A stretch of 64,000 nucleotides of DNA from contig NZ_BAAAWO010000001.1 in the NCBI RefSeq assembly GCF_039535115.1, positions 62,001 through 126,000 of the forward strand, read 5' to 3'. A model generated the notes under the pieces. The model ran no database searches and was not told the origin of the DNA. It worked only from the letters and a program-made list of their open reading frames with translations. Source of the stretch: Paeniglutamicibacter sulfureus. GTDB taxonomy: Bacteria > Actinomycetota > Actinomycetes > Actinomycetales > Micrococcaceae. How positions within the stretch are numbered: the first letter of the stretch is position 1; each line of letters starts with the position of its first letter. The position numbers and the translations under genes were made by a program. This document shows positions 8,614-16,802 of this stretch, piece after piece.

Positions 8614-9441
8614 ATGATTAGATTCGAAAACGTCACGATGGTCTATGACCAGAAGTCGCGCCTTGGTTCGGAGAATGCGCGCCCTGGCCTCGACGACGTA
8701 AGCATTGAAATTGACCGTGGTGACTTTGCGTTTCTTGTTGGTGCCTCCGGCTCCGGCAAATCCACCTTCCTCCGGCTCATCCTGCGTGAAATCGTCGCCA
8801 CCGGTGGTTCCGTCCATGTCGCCGGACAAAATGTTGCACGCATTCCCTCATGGCGCGTGCCCAAGCTGCGTCGCGGCATCGGTGTCGTGTTCCAGGACTT
8901 CCGCCTGTTGCCGCAGAAGAACGTTTTCGAGAACGTCGCCTTTGCCATGCAGGTGGTGGGGGAGAGCCGAAGTGCAATCCGCGACCACGTGCCCGAGGTC
9001 TTAAAGCTCGTGGGTCTGGAGGGCAAGGAAAAGCGCCAGCCAGATGAACTTTCCGGCGGCGAACAGCAGCGTGTGGCCATTGCCCGCGCCATTGCCAACA
9101 AGCCGCAGATTTTGCTTGCCGACGAGCCGACCGGAAACTTGGACCCGGCTACGAGCGTCGGGATCATGAACGTCTTGGACCGCATCAACCAAAACGGCAC
9201 TACGGTCCTTATGGCAACGCACGACGATGGAATCGTCAATTCCATGCGTCGACGCGTCGTTGAGCTTTCCTTGGGCAGGATCATGCGCGATGAGAGCTCT
9301 GGCGAGTACACCTCGATGATCCCGGTGATTAATCAGGACGGAACACGCGAATTGCGGCAGGCCGATCACAGTACGTGGCAGAAACCGTCGAATCGCAGCC
9401 AGGCCTTCGCGCCGTTTGACACTGAGGACGACTTGCCATGA
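8614..9441 (+). CDS. ftsE: FtsE, cell-division ABC ATPase with C-terminal extension
   Basis: 275 aa. ATPase that with FtsX controls septal peptidoglycan hydrolases. Walker A GASGSGKS at 43-50, signature LSGGEQQR at 146-153, Walker B ILLADE at 166-171, H-loop ATHD. ATG 8614 gives the standard N-terminus [12 protein letters not shown]. FtsE proteins usually end near residue 229; here about 46 extra residues follow, polar and ending in an acidic tail (TEDDLP). An ATGA overlap joins ftsX. The 291 bp in front of the gene hold no other gene and presumably its promoter. Confidence 0.95.
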   Translation: MIRFENVTMVYDQKSRLGSENARPGLDDVSIEIDRGDFAFLVGASGSGKSTFLRLILREIVATGGSVHVAGQNVARIPSWRVPKLRRGIGVVFQDFRLLPQKNVFENVAFAMQVVGESRSAIRDHVPEVLKLVGLEGKEKRQPDELSGGEQQRVAIARAIANKPQILLADEPTGNLDPATSVGIMNVLDRINQNGTTVLMATHDDGIVNSMRRRVVELSLGRIMRDESSGEYTSMIPVINQDGTRELRQADHSTWQKPSNRSQAFAPFDTEDDLP

Positions 9442-10352
9442 AACTCGGATTTATTCTCGGCGAAGTAGGCACTGGCCTCCGCCGAAACCTCTCCATGGTG
9501 GTCTCCGTAGTCTTGGTCACCTTCATTTCGTTGACTTTCGTGGGTACCGCGGCGCTCATGCAGATGCAGATCTCGCAGATGAAGGGCTATTGGTACGACA
9601 AGGTCCAGGTGGCCATTTATCTGTGCGGTGAGCACAACGAAGGAACCAACTGCACCGAAGGTGCCGTAACCGAGGACCAACGCGGCGAAATTGATTCGAT
9701 GTTGGGCTCCTCGGCGGTGAAGCCGTATGTTGACAGCTTCGAATACGAATCGAAGGAACAAGCCCTCACCCACTTCCGCGAACAGTTCGAAAACTCGTCC
9801 ATGAGCGAAACCGTGACTGCCGACCAGCTTCCGGAGTCGTTCCGGGTTTCCTTGGTTGATCCTGAAAAATACCAGATCATCAAGGAACTCTTCTCTTCGA
9901 TGGACGGAGTCGATGTGGTGGTCGACCAGCGGGAGCTGCTCGAGAAGATCTTCTCCATCATCAACATCGCATCCTTCGTTGCCATCGGCATTGCCGGCGT
10001 AATGATCCTTTGCGCGGTGTTGCTCGTTGGAACAACGATTCGCCTGTCCGCCTACTTACGTCGCCGCGAAACTGGCATCATGCGCCTGGTGGGGGCCTCG
10101 AAATCCTCGCTCCAGTTGCCCTTCATTTTGGAAGGCGTTATCTCGGCATTGATTGGCGCGTTGTTGGCCGGTGGCGTCTTGTGGGCGGCGGTAAGGTTCC
10201 TTATCGACGGGAAGCTTGCGCTCGACTACAAGGACACTGCCTTCATATCCACCGGCGAAGTTTTCCTGGTGGCACCGTGGTTGATCCTGCTGGGCGTGGT
10301 TTTGGCTGGTGTATCGTCGTTGGTAACCTTGCGGCGGTACTTGAAGGTTTAG
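9438..10352 (+). CDS. ftsX: FtsX, cell-division membrane protein
   Basis: 304 aa. Four membrane segments: one near residues 20-40, then three after about 175 ([56 protein letters not shown]). The large extracellular loop between the first two is where actinobacterial FtsX contacts a peptidoglycan hydrolase. [14 protein letters not shown] is the conserved FtsX/MacB-type coupling segment. Functions as a complex with FtsE. Confidence 0.95.
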   Translation: MKLGFILGEVGTGLRRNLSMVVSVVLVTFISLTFVGTAALMQMQISQMKGYWYDKVQVAIYLCGEHNEGTNCTEGAVTEDQRGEIDSMLGSSAVKPYVDSFEYESKEQALTHFREQFENSSMSETVTADQLPESFRVSLVDPEKYQIIKELFSSMDGVDVVVDQRELLEKIFSIINIASFVAIGIAGVMILCAVLLVGTTIRLSAYLRRRETGIMRLVGASKSSLQLPFILEGVISALIGALLAGGVLWAAVRFLIDGKLALDYKDTAFISTGEVFLVAPWLILLGVVLAGVSSLVTLRRYLKV

Positions 10353-10404
10353 GGCGCCGCCTACCTATGAATAATTCAGTTCACCGAGGACTCAAAGGAC
10401 ATTT

Positions 10405-11859
10405 ATGTTAGCCAAAGCAGTATGGTGCCGTATGGCGCGTTCGGGAGCCGTGGGCGCATTGTCGATCGCCCTCTTGGTTTCCGGGGGCGTGGGTGCACAC
10501 GCGGATGAGCTAGATGACCAAAAGCGCCAAGTTGAACAGAACATCGATCACCTCTCCGAGGACTTGGAAGTCCTCGATGACGATATCAAGGTCACCGATG
10601 CGAAGCTTCGAGGACTGCAGGCTCAGCTTCCCGGGGCTGAACAGGCCCTGGCAGATGCACAGGGCCGGGTGCGAAGGGCCGCGGATGAAGCGGCCGATCT
10701 GGCCCGGAGGGTCCAAGCGGCTCGCGAAACACGCGATCAGCTGAACGTGAAAATCGCCGAGGGCAAGGCGAAGCTTGAGGATTCCAAGCAAATCATCGGA
10801 CAGATTGCAACGGAAGCCTATAAGCGGGGCGGAGTCTCCTCGGACCTCTCACTGCTCATGAACGCCACTTCCGACGGCAATCTGGCCGCGGGCATGGATC
10901 TAGCAGACCAGGCCATGCGGTCGCAAAACGCCGCCCTCGATGCCTTGTCCGAACAGTCGGCGACCGACGCCAACGCGAAATTGCGTCTGGCTGCAGTGGA
11001 AGCTGAAATTACCGACCTCAAGTCCGCCGCCGATGCGGCGCTGGCGCGCGAGCAAGTCGCCCGTGACGATGCCGAGTCCAAGAAGCGTGAACTTGATGGG
11101 ATCATCTCCCAGACGGACGCGCTGAGTGCCGAGCTCCTCGCCCAGCGTCCGCGCATTCAGCAGAAGCTGCGCGCCGAAGAGGCTGACCAGGTCAGGATCA
11201 ACGGGGAAATCAAGGAGCGCCAGGAGCGCCTGATCCGTGAGGAAGCCGAGCGCAAGCGCAAGGCTGCCGAGGCTGAGCGCAAGCGCAAGGCTGAGGCCAA
11301 AGCGAAATGGGATCGTGAAGAGGCAGCTCGGGCCAAGGAGGCCAGGGAAGAAGCCGCTCGACAGAAGAAGAAGAACACGTACGTTAAACCCAAGTACGTT
11401 GCACCCGCTCCGCAAGCTGCTCCGCCAGAACGAAGCTCATGGGGCTTGATCAAGCCGGTGAGCGGCGGACGTCAGACCTCGGGCTTCGGTTGGCGGCCCA
11501 CTCCTGCGGGAACCATCGACTACGGTGGACGAGGCGGTTACGTGCATGCCGGAGTGGACTGGGGCTTCGGCGGACAATGTGGCTCTCCAGTGCGCGCAGC
11601 TGCGGACGGAGAGGTCTGGATGGCCGGCTGGGGCGGAAGCTCCGGAAACAAGGTCACGATCAGCCACGGCGTGGTCAAGGGCCGGGCACTGGCAACGAAC
11701 TACCATCACATGCAGCGGATTGTGGTCGGTGTCGGCCAGAACGTTCAGCAGGGCCAGCTCATCGGCTACGTAGGAACGACCGGCAACTCCACCGGCTGCC
11801 ACATGCACTTCGAAACGATTCTTAATGGTGCGGCCGTAAACCCATTGGGACTTCTCTAG
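10405..11859 (+). CDS. Secreted coiled-coil M23 peptidoglycan endopeptidase (EnvC/RipC-like partner of FtsEX)
   Basis: 484 aa. A signal peptide (hydrophobic LSIALLVSGG, likely cleavage after AHA at 33) is followed by long coiled coils (about 35-250), a KR/E-rich linker (250-320) and a C-terminal LytM/M23 domain. Zinc-ligand motifs are visible: HAGVDWGF, NYHHMQ and HMHFE (His466 and His468). The gene follows ftsX by 52 bp. By analogy with EnvC or RipC it is probably the hydrolase activated by FtsEX during daughter-cell separation. Confidence 0.9.
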   Translation: MLAKAVWCRMARSGAVGALSIALLVSGGVGAHADELDDQKRQVEQNIDHLSEDLEVLDDDIKVTDAKLRGLQAQLPGAEQALADAQGRVRRAADEAADLARRVQAARETRDQLNVKIAEGKAKLEDSKQIIGQIATEAYKRGGVSSDLSLLMNATSDGNLAAGMDLADQAMRSQNAALDALSEQSATDANAKLRLAAVEAEITDLKSAADAALAREQVARDDAESKKRELDGIISQTDALSAELLAQRPRIQQKLRAEEADQVRINGEIKERQERLIREEAERKRKAAEAERKRKAEAKAKWDREEAARAKEAREEAARQKKKNTYVKPKYVAPAPQAAPPERSSWGLIKPVSGGRQTSGFGWRPTPAGTIDYGGRGGYVHAGVDWGFGGQCGSPVRAAADGEVWMAGWGGSSGNKVTISHGVVKGRALATNYHHMQRIVVGVGQNVQQGQLIGYVGTTGNSTGCHMHFETILNGAAVNPLGLL

Positions 11860-11915
11860 CGGTAAGCTATAAGCTCGCCAAGTGACGAAACCACTCGCGG
11901 AGAGGAGTTGCCAAC

Positions 11916-12398
11916 GTGTCTAAGAAAGACCCGGAACAGCGGATTATTGCCAGCAACCGCAAGGCCAGACATGACTTCGAGATTCTCGATACCTACGAAG
12001 CCGGAATGGTGCTCAGCGGAACTGAAGTGAAATCCCTGCGCGAGGGCAAGGCTTCGCTGGTTGATGGATTCGGCCAGTTCTACCGCAATGAACTGTATGT
12101 GGAGAATGTCTACATCCCGGAGTACCTCAATGGCTCGTGGACGAACCATGCGGCCCGGCGGCGACGCAAGCTGCTCCTGCACCGCCAAGAGCTGCTGAAA
12201 ATTGAACGCAAGATCAATGAATCCGGTCTGACGATCGTACCGCTGAGCCTGTATTTCAAGAACGGGCGTGCCAAGATTGAAATTGGCGTTGCGCGCGGTA
12301 AGAAGGAATACGACAAACGCCAGAGCCTGCGTGAAAAACAGGACAATCGCGAGGCACTTCGCACGATGAGGGAACGTAATCGCGGAGCTCGTGAGTAG
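11916..12398 (+). CDS. smpB: SmpB, tmRNA-binding protein
   Basis: 160 aa. Binds tmRNA and delivers it to stalled ribosomes for trans-translation. Family motifs are complete: IASNRKARHDFEI, GTEVKSLREGKASL, YIPEYLNGSWTNHAARRRRKLLLH and the basic C-terminal tail GKKEYDKRQSLREK. Start supported by AGAGGAG upstream. The tmRNA gene follows 157 bp downstream on the same strand, the usual actinobacterial arrangement. Confidence 0.97.
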   Translation: MSKKDPEQRIIASNRKARHDFEILDTYEAGMVLSGTEVKSLREGKASLVDGFGQFYRNELYVENVYIPEYLNGSWTNHAARRRRKLLLHRQELLKIERKINESGLTIVPLSLYFKNGRAKIEIGVARGKKEYDKRQSLREKQDNREALRTMRERNRGARE

Positions 12399-12465
12399 TT
12401 GCGCATCCTCGTCTCGGGAACCCACCGGTTCCCTCCACTCCTTTTGGCCGCGGTCCAACAGGGAA

Positions 12466-12493
12466 TAGACGTGAGGCGATTGTGCGTTAGACT
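12466..12493 (+). promoter_or_regulatory. Putative ssrA promoter
   Basis: -35 TAGACG (12466-12471) and -10 TAGACT (12488-12493) with a 16-bp spacer. Transcription would begin near 12500, leaving about 55 nt of 5' precursor to be removed before the mature tmRNA end. Confidence 0.35.
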
Positions 12494-12555
12494 AGATATG
12501 CACGGTTGATGCGTGTGGTTGGGGCGGCGCAAGCTGCCCGTTGACAACAAAATAC

Positions 12556-12925
12556 GGGGATGATCGGTTTCGACGGTGTGAGTCGCGACATGTGAAGCGG
12601 GCCGAGGATGCAAAGTTATCTCGTTAACGCTCTTTGCAAAACAATAAGTGCCGACTCAAAGCGCACTGACTTCGCTCTCGCTGCCTAAGCAGCCAGACAG
12701 TCCGTAAGCCAGGGGATGCTATCGCCCCTGTTCCTTACGTCATTTAGATAGCCACTGCGGGAAGTTATCGTTACCGGAACGACCTGCATAATTTAGGTAA
12801 CTGTGCCCGGATCAGCCGCTTGTTTGCATGACGGCTGGGGCAGAGAAAATCCAACGCAAACTGCGCCCGGAGAAGACCTGGCAACACCACATCGGACGGG
12901 AGTTCAATTCTCCCCATCTCCACAA
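12556..12925 (+). ncRNA. ssrA: tmRNA (transfer-messenger RNA)
   Basis: The 5' end GGGGATG pairs with CATCTCC (12915-12921) to close the tRNA-like acceptor stem, with discriminator A at 12922. A T-arm GGGAG-TTCAATT-CTCCC precedes the 3' end. The 5' domain has the conserved GATCGGTTTCGACGG. The encoded end reads ACAA rather than ACCA, so CCA must be completed after processing. About 370 nt, as usual. It releases stalled ribosomes and tags the nascent peptide for proteolysis. Confidence 0.96.
12650..12688 (+). other. tmRNA proteolysis-tag reading frame
   Basis: From the resume codon GCC the frame encodes ADSKRTDFALAA and stops at TAA (12686-12688). The C-terminal ALAA is the protease recognition end. 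The preceding AGT triplet and A-rich context fit a resume site. Confidence 0.85.
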
Positions 12926-12927
12926 TG

Positions 12928-12962
12928 AACGCCCTGCGGATCTTCGGATCCGCAGGGCGTTT
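12928..12962 (+). terminator. Terminator of ssrA
   Basis: A perfect 15-bp GC-rich stem (arm ACGCCCTGCGGATC) closed by a C-TTCG-G tetraloop, followed by TTCTTG, starts 3 nt after the tmRNA end. A very stable intrinsic terminator. Confidence 0.92.
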
Positions 12963-13072
12963 CTTGCGTTAACGAGAACTCCCCGTTTCCAGAGGCGGCG
13001 AAAATCTGTGGACAAGCCGCTGCCGAGCCATCGAGGTTGGCTTCCAGAAGCTCAGGAGAGCCCTCCCTTGTG

Positions 13073-13078
13073 CGGGGG
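13073..13078. repeat. Target-site duplication, left copy
   Basis: CGGGGG immediately before the left IS end; an identical copy follows the right end at 15741-15746. Confidence 0.85.
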
Positions 13079-13147
13079 TGTATGGACGGAGCTTTCGGTA
13101 GCACCTGTGGAACGAACCGGTAGCACTGGTGCGAGAACCCGGTAGCG
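13079..13147 (+). repeat. Left end of IS21: terminal repeat with three 22-bp-spaced transposase sites
   Basis: CGGTAGC recurs at 13096, 13118 and 13140, exactly 22 bp apart, within the terminal inverted repeat. Such multiple terminal repeats are typical IstA binding sites. Confidence 0.85.
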
Positions 13148-13177
13148 CCCGGCCCGCCGCACCAGCACCCCACCGCT

Positions 13178-13951
13178 TTAGCTTGCCGGCTCAGCTCGTT
13201 GATCGGCGTGGGCACGTCGGCGCATATTCGGCCCGTCAAGCTGGATCAGCTCACTGCTGGAAACAATGCGGTTAAGGATCGACTCGGCGATCACCGCATC
13301 GTGCAGCGACTTGTACCAGTCCTCGGGATCGAACTGCGACGTCACCACCGTGGCGCCCCGGTGTTCACGTCCTGCGAGGATATTGAGCAGTTCGCTCGCG
13401 GTCTCCGGGCTGATCGGCGTGGTCAGGAAATCATCCAGGACCAGGACATCGCAGTCGTGCAGGTCTCCGAGGAACTTCAGCCGTTCGGAGTCCGCCCGAT
13501 GATAGACCGCGAGCTTATTGGCCAGGTCATCAAGCCGGAAGTAGCGTGCCGTGTGGTCGTGCCGGCAAGCCGCGTTGACCAAGGCCTGGGCCAGATACGA
13601 TTTGCCGACACTTGATTTCCCGAGGATCACCAGGTTCGTCGTCTGCTCAATCCACTGGCACGATGCGAGCCGTGCCACGACCTCCCGGTTCAGCGTCCTA
13701 TCGGGCAGATAGTGGATCTCTTCAATGCAAGCGGCCGGGTTGGGCGTTTTCGACTCCTTGAGCAGTTTCACCACCCGACGCTGGGCCCGGGCCGTGGTCT
13801 CCTGGTCCAAGGCGTGACGGACCTTGCGGGAGAACGTCCATTCGTCATAGGCCGGATCGTTGGCCATGTCGATGACAGCCTGGCCGAACGCGGTCATCCG
13901 CAACCTGGTAAACAGCCCCATGTCATCTTCCGTCAGGTGGTGGTCAAGCAC
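13178..13951 (-). CDS. istB: IstB, ATP-binding transposition helper protein
   Basis: 257 aa from a GTG at 13951, overlapping istA by 8 bases. AAA+ protein related to DnaC that assembles on DNA and selects the target for IS21. Walker A GKSSVGKSY, Walker B CDVLVLDDF. The N-terminus MLDHHLTEDDMGLFTRLRMTAFGQA matches the IstB N-terminal domain. Intact length. Confidence 0.95.
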   Translation of the reverse strand: MLDHHLTEDDMGLFTRLRMTAFGQAVIDMANDPAYDEWTFSRKVRHALDQETTARAQRRVVKLLKESKTPNPAACIEEIHYLPDRTLNREVVARLASCQWIEQTTNLVILGKSSVGKSYLAQALVNAACRHDHTARYFRLDDLANKLAVYHRADSERLKFLGDLHDCDVLVLDDFLTTPISPETASELLNILAGREHRGATVVTSQFDPEDWYKSLHDAVIAESILNRIVSSSELIQLDGPNMRRRAHADQRAEPAS

Positions 13952-15623
13952 GGCCTTCCCCCGTCGTCGGCTCGGTCAGGCTTGCGTTGGTCAGCGCCTC
14001 GAGACTGAACTGCGAGATCCCGTCCAGGTGGGCACGGCTGGTATCCCGGACGCCCACCGTTCTCCCCGTCGCAGCGGACGGCCCCGGGCCAGGAGCGAGA
14101 GTTGCAGGACGCCCGGCATGGTCCGCACGCAGGACGGCGATGCGATGCTTGACCGCGGTATAGCTGATCGGGTTCCTCGCGTCGTGCACGCAGAGGTCGT
14201 GGCAGGCCTGTTCCAACAGGCTGCGGTTGTTGCCTTTCCCCAGCTCGAGGATGTTCAAGCACGACCGGTAGCCCTGGGCTTCGATCTTCTTCCGCTCCAG
14301 CAACCGGGTCAAAGCCTGGACCGTGTAGGGGCCGACCTTGGTCGCTTGCCGGATGAAATAGGCCCGGGTCCATAGCAGTGAGGTGTCCTCATACCCGTGC
14401 GGCGCGTGGTCGGCGTCGGTGACGTAGGAATGACGCCGCGCCCCACGCTGGTGCGAAGCGATCACTGCCCCGTCGGCAAGGATCGTGACCTGCTCACCGA
14501 CCACCCGCACGTCCAGGGTCTGCCCGGCGTGCTGGTGCGGAACCGAGTATTTGATCGTGTCGACCTGCACGTGCCAGTCCCGCGAGACCTTCGCCTTGCG
14601 CCACTGAACTTCCCGCCACGGCTCATCCGGGAGGCCGATCAACTCGGGGCGCTCGGCTTCCTCGAACCACTCACGCCGGGAGCGGGGCTCACCGCGGAAG
14701 GGCGTCCGTTCGTTGATCATGTCCATCTGTTCGGCCACGGCCTCATTGAGCTCATCCAGGGTCGTGAAGCGCCGGTCGGCAAGATAGTGGATGATCCAGT
14801 TCGTCACGATCTTCACCCCGGCCTCGACGTGGCCTTTCTCTTGCGGCTTGTAGGATCCGGTCGGGACTGCCGCGCTCTGGTAATACTCCAGGAAAGCCTC
14901 ATAGGACTGGTTCACGTCCCGGGCCTTTTCATAGCGGCTGATCTGGTTCGAGGCGGTCGAGGCATTGTCGGGAATGACCAGTTGGGTCACGCCTTGAAAA
15001 TATTCAAAGGCCCTGCGGTGCATCTGGCACCACGCTGGAAGCTTCTCGTCCAGGGACCCGTACGCGAAGATCATGCCCGAATACGGCAACGACGCCACGA
15101 AGACCGAGACCTTCGTGGTTTCCCGGGTGATGGGGTCGGTCAGCTGCATCTTGGTCCCGGCCCAGTCGACCTGCATCGTGCGTCCGGGTTCGTGCGTAAG
15201 CGGGCTGGTCAGGTCGTTGGCCTTCACGTGCTCGGCAACGATCTGGCAGAACCGTTCATACCCGTAAAACCGGGCGGAGCCCGTGTGCGGGGTGTCCAGG
15301 TAGCGGGCCCACATGACCTTTAACGGTGGCTTTTTCCGGCCGATCCGGGCCTTCACCACGGCATCGATGTTGACGGGAACGAACTCGCTGGACACGTTCT
15401 TGCGGCCATCGCTGAAAAGCCGGTCAAGGTCCTCATCGCTGAGCGCGTCGACCTGATCAAGGGTGGTCAGTTTCTGGTCGTCAAGGACCTGGCGGGCCTT
15501 GGAGATCGTTCGATGCGAGCAACCGGCTCGCGCTTGGACCTGCCGATACGAATTGCCCTGCACCAGCAGGGCCATGATCTGTCTGTAATCAGCCACTACG
15601 GTCGGTTTCCTTTCACTGGCCAC
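13944..15623 (-). CDS. istA: IstA, DDE transposase of IS21
   Basis: 559 aa from a GTG at 15623. An N-terminal helix-turn-helix (SYRQVQARAGCSHRTISKARQ) precedes an rve integrase core with catalytic residues in TMQVDWAG (Asp), LVIPDNAS (Asp) and EKGHVEAG (Glu). The C-terminal domain contains DWHVQVDTIKYSVPHQHAG, typical of IS21. No frameshift or stop is seen. Confidence 0.96.
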   Translation of the reverse strand: MASERKPTVVADYRQIMALLVQGNSYRQVQARAGCSHRTISKARQVLDDQKLTTLDQVDALSDEDLDRLFSDGRKNVSSEFVPVNIDAVVKARIGRKKPPLKVMWARYLDTPHTGSARFYGYERFCQIVAEHVKANDLTSPLTHEPGRTMQVDWAGTKMQLTDPITRETTKVSVFVASLPYSGMIFAYGSLDEKLPAWCQMHRRAFEYFQGVTQLVIPDNASTASNQISRYEKARDVNQSYEAFLEYYQSAAVPTGSYKPQEKGHVEAGVKIVTNWIIHYLADRRFTTLDELNEAVAEQMDMINERTPFRGEPRSRREWFEEAERPELIGLPDEPWREVQWRKAKVSRDWHVQVDTIKYSVPHQHAGQTLDVRVVGEQVTILADGAVIASHQRGARRHSYVTDADHAPHGYEDTSLLWTRAYFIRQATKVGPYTVQALTRLLERKKIEAQGYRSCLNILELGKGNNRSLLEQACHDLCVHDARNPISYTAVKHRIAVLRADHAGRPATLAPGPGPSAATGRTVGVRDTSRAHLDGISQFSLEALTNASLTEPTTGEGRA

Positions 15624-15671
15624 GACCTGTTGCCGTGGGTGAAAGCAATCCTGACTCTGAATGCTCCGAAG

Positions 15672-15740
15672 TGCTACCGGATACTTACATGTTTGCTACC
15701 GGTTCGTTCCACAGGTGATACCGAAAGCTCCGCCTAAACA
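15672..15740 (-). repeat. Right end of IS21: terminal repeat with three 22-bp-spaced sites
   Basis: On the top strand TGCTACCG occurs at 15672 and 15694 and the variant TGATACCG at 15716, again 22 bp apart and mirror-image to the left end. Confidence 0.85.
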
Positions 15741-15746
15741 CGGGGG
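15741..15746. repeat. Target-site duplication, right copy
   Basis: CGGGGG directly after the right IS end, matching 13073-13078. Confidence 0.85.
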
Positions 15747-15816
15747 AGCGCCCTGCCTCGTTCGCGGGATTCATGCGTCTGAACGAAGCTCGGCTCCCGT
15801 CACCGGGCAGCCTAAA

Positions 15817-15876
15817 GGGGACGGACAGCGGCGGGGCACCGGATCGATTCCGGTGCGCTCCGCCGCCGTCCGCCCC
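15817..15876. terminator. Very long GC-rich hairpin between IS21 and pspA
   Basis: Paired blocks from outside in: GGGG/CCCC, CGGAC/GTCCG, GCGGCGG/CCGCCGC and CACCGGA/TCCGGTG around the loop TCGAT (15844-15848), with small bulges. It lies 46 bp downstream of the pspA stop (minus strand) and downstream of ssrA on the plus strand, so it may act as a bidirectional terminator, though neither side has a T-tract. Confidence 0.55.
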
Positions 15877-15921
15877 CTCAGTCGGCAGAGCGCGGGCTGC
15901 CATGGCGGGTGGGGGTGAAGG

Positions 15922-16668
15922 CTACTCGCCGGCGCCCGTGGTGATCGACGGCGCGGACTTCGGTGCCTTCAGCGCCGCGAGACGTGCCTCAATCTCGGTC
16001 TGCTCGCCCAGGTCCTCCAGCGAGTTGAACTGGGCGTCCAACGACGAGGAGGCGAGTTCGGCGGCACCGCGCACTCGGGCTTCTTCGCGACGGATCTTTT
16101 CCTCGAAGCGGCTGACTTCGCTGGTGGGATCCATGATGTCGATGCTCTTCACGGCTTCCTGCACCTGGTTCTGCGCCTGGGCGGACTTGGCGCGGGCAAC
16201 GAGTTCGTCGCGCTTGGAAAGGAGCTGCTGGCGCTTGGACTTCATGGCGTCCAGGCCCGACTTGAGCTTGTCAACGATGTCCCGCTGCGAGGTGATGGTT
16301 GGCTCGGCGGACTTCGCCTCCGACTCGGACTGCATCTGGCGCTGGATGGCGACCTTGGCCAGCGAATCGAATTTGTCGGCATTTGCGCCGTCGCCAGCGG
16401 AACGGAACTCATCGGCCTTGCCGGAGGCGGCCAGTGCCTTGTTGCCCCAATCCGAGGCGGCCTGGACATCCTCGGTGTAGTCTTCCTCCATCATGCGCAG
16501 GTTGCCGATGGTCTGCGCCACGGCGGTTTCGGCCTCGGCGATGTTGTCGGTGTAGTCGCGCACCATTTGGTCGAGCATCTTCTGCGGATCTTCCGCGGAA
16601 TCGAGCATGGCGTTGATATTGGCCTTGGCCAGCTGTGCGACACGACCAAAAATAGACTGCTTTACCAC
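15922..16668 (-). CDS. pspA: PspA/IM30 family membrane-stress protein
   Basis: 248 aa from a GTG at 16668 with Shine-Dalgarno GAAAGG. Almost entirely alpha-helical coiled coil, starting with an amphipathic helix (KQSIFGRVAQLAKANINAMLD) that binds stressed membranes, then EDPQKMLDQMVRDYTDNI, the family signature. ESCRT-III-like protein that protects membrane integrity. Its gene follows the TPM-domain gene by 134 bp on the same strand, suggesting co-expression. Confidence 0.92.
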   Translation of the reverse strand: MVKQSIFGRVAQLAKANINAMLDSAEDPQKMLDQMVRDYTDNIAEAETAVAQTIGNLRMMEEDYTEDVQAASDWGNKALAASGKADEFRSAGDGANADKFDSLAKVAIQRQMQSESEAKSAEPTITSQRDIVDKLKSGLDAMKSKRQQLLSKRDELVARAKSAQAQNQVQEAVKSIDIMDPTSEVSRFEEKIRREEARVRGAAELASSSLDAQFNSLEDLGEQTEIEARLAALKAPKSAPSITTGAGE

Positions 16669-16802
16669 GGTGAGACCTTTCGTTGACTGTCTTGTTGAAC
16701 TTTTCCCTGTCGCGCTTCCGTGTGCCGGAACTGCGTTACTGCAATCAAGGGGCGGGGCTGGCCGTGGCAGGTGGCCGTCAGGCCGGCCGGGGCGGCACCT
16801 GC

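Larger units (their letters stand above)
13079..15740 (-). mobile_element. IS21-family insertion sequence, complete
   Basis: A 2,662-bp element bounded by TG...CA ends, imperfect terminal inverted repeats (shared core GGAGCTTTCGGTA, then CACCTGTGGAACGAACCGG) and a 6-bp duplication CGGGGG on both sides. It carries istA and istB in the standard overlapping order on the minus strand. Both genes are intact and the duplication is perfect, so the insertion is probably recent and the element may still be mobile. Confidence 0.95.

Noticed and set aside
15745..15861. tRNA-like feature next to the IS end (GGAGCGC pairs with GCGCTCC, T-arm-like ACCGG-ATCGATT-CCGGT)
   Set aside because: The loop lacks the TTC of a T-loop, no D arm or anticodon arm can be drawn, the span (117 nt) is too long, and the long hairpin at 15817-15876 competes with it. 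A selenocysteine tRNA was considered and does not fit.
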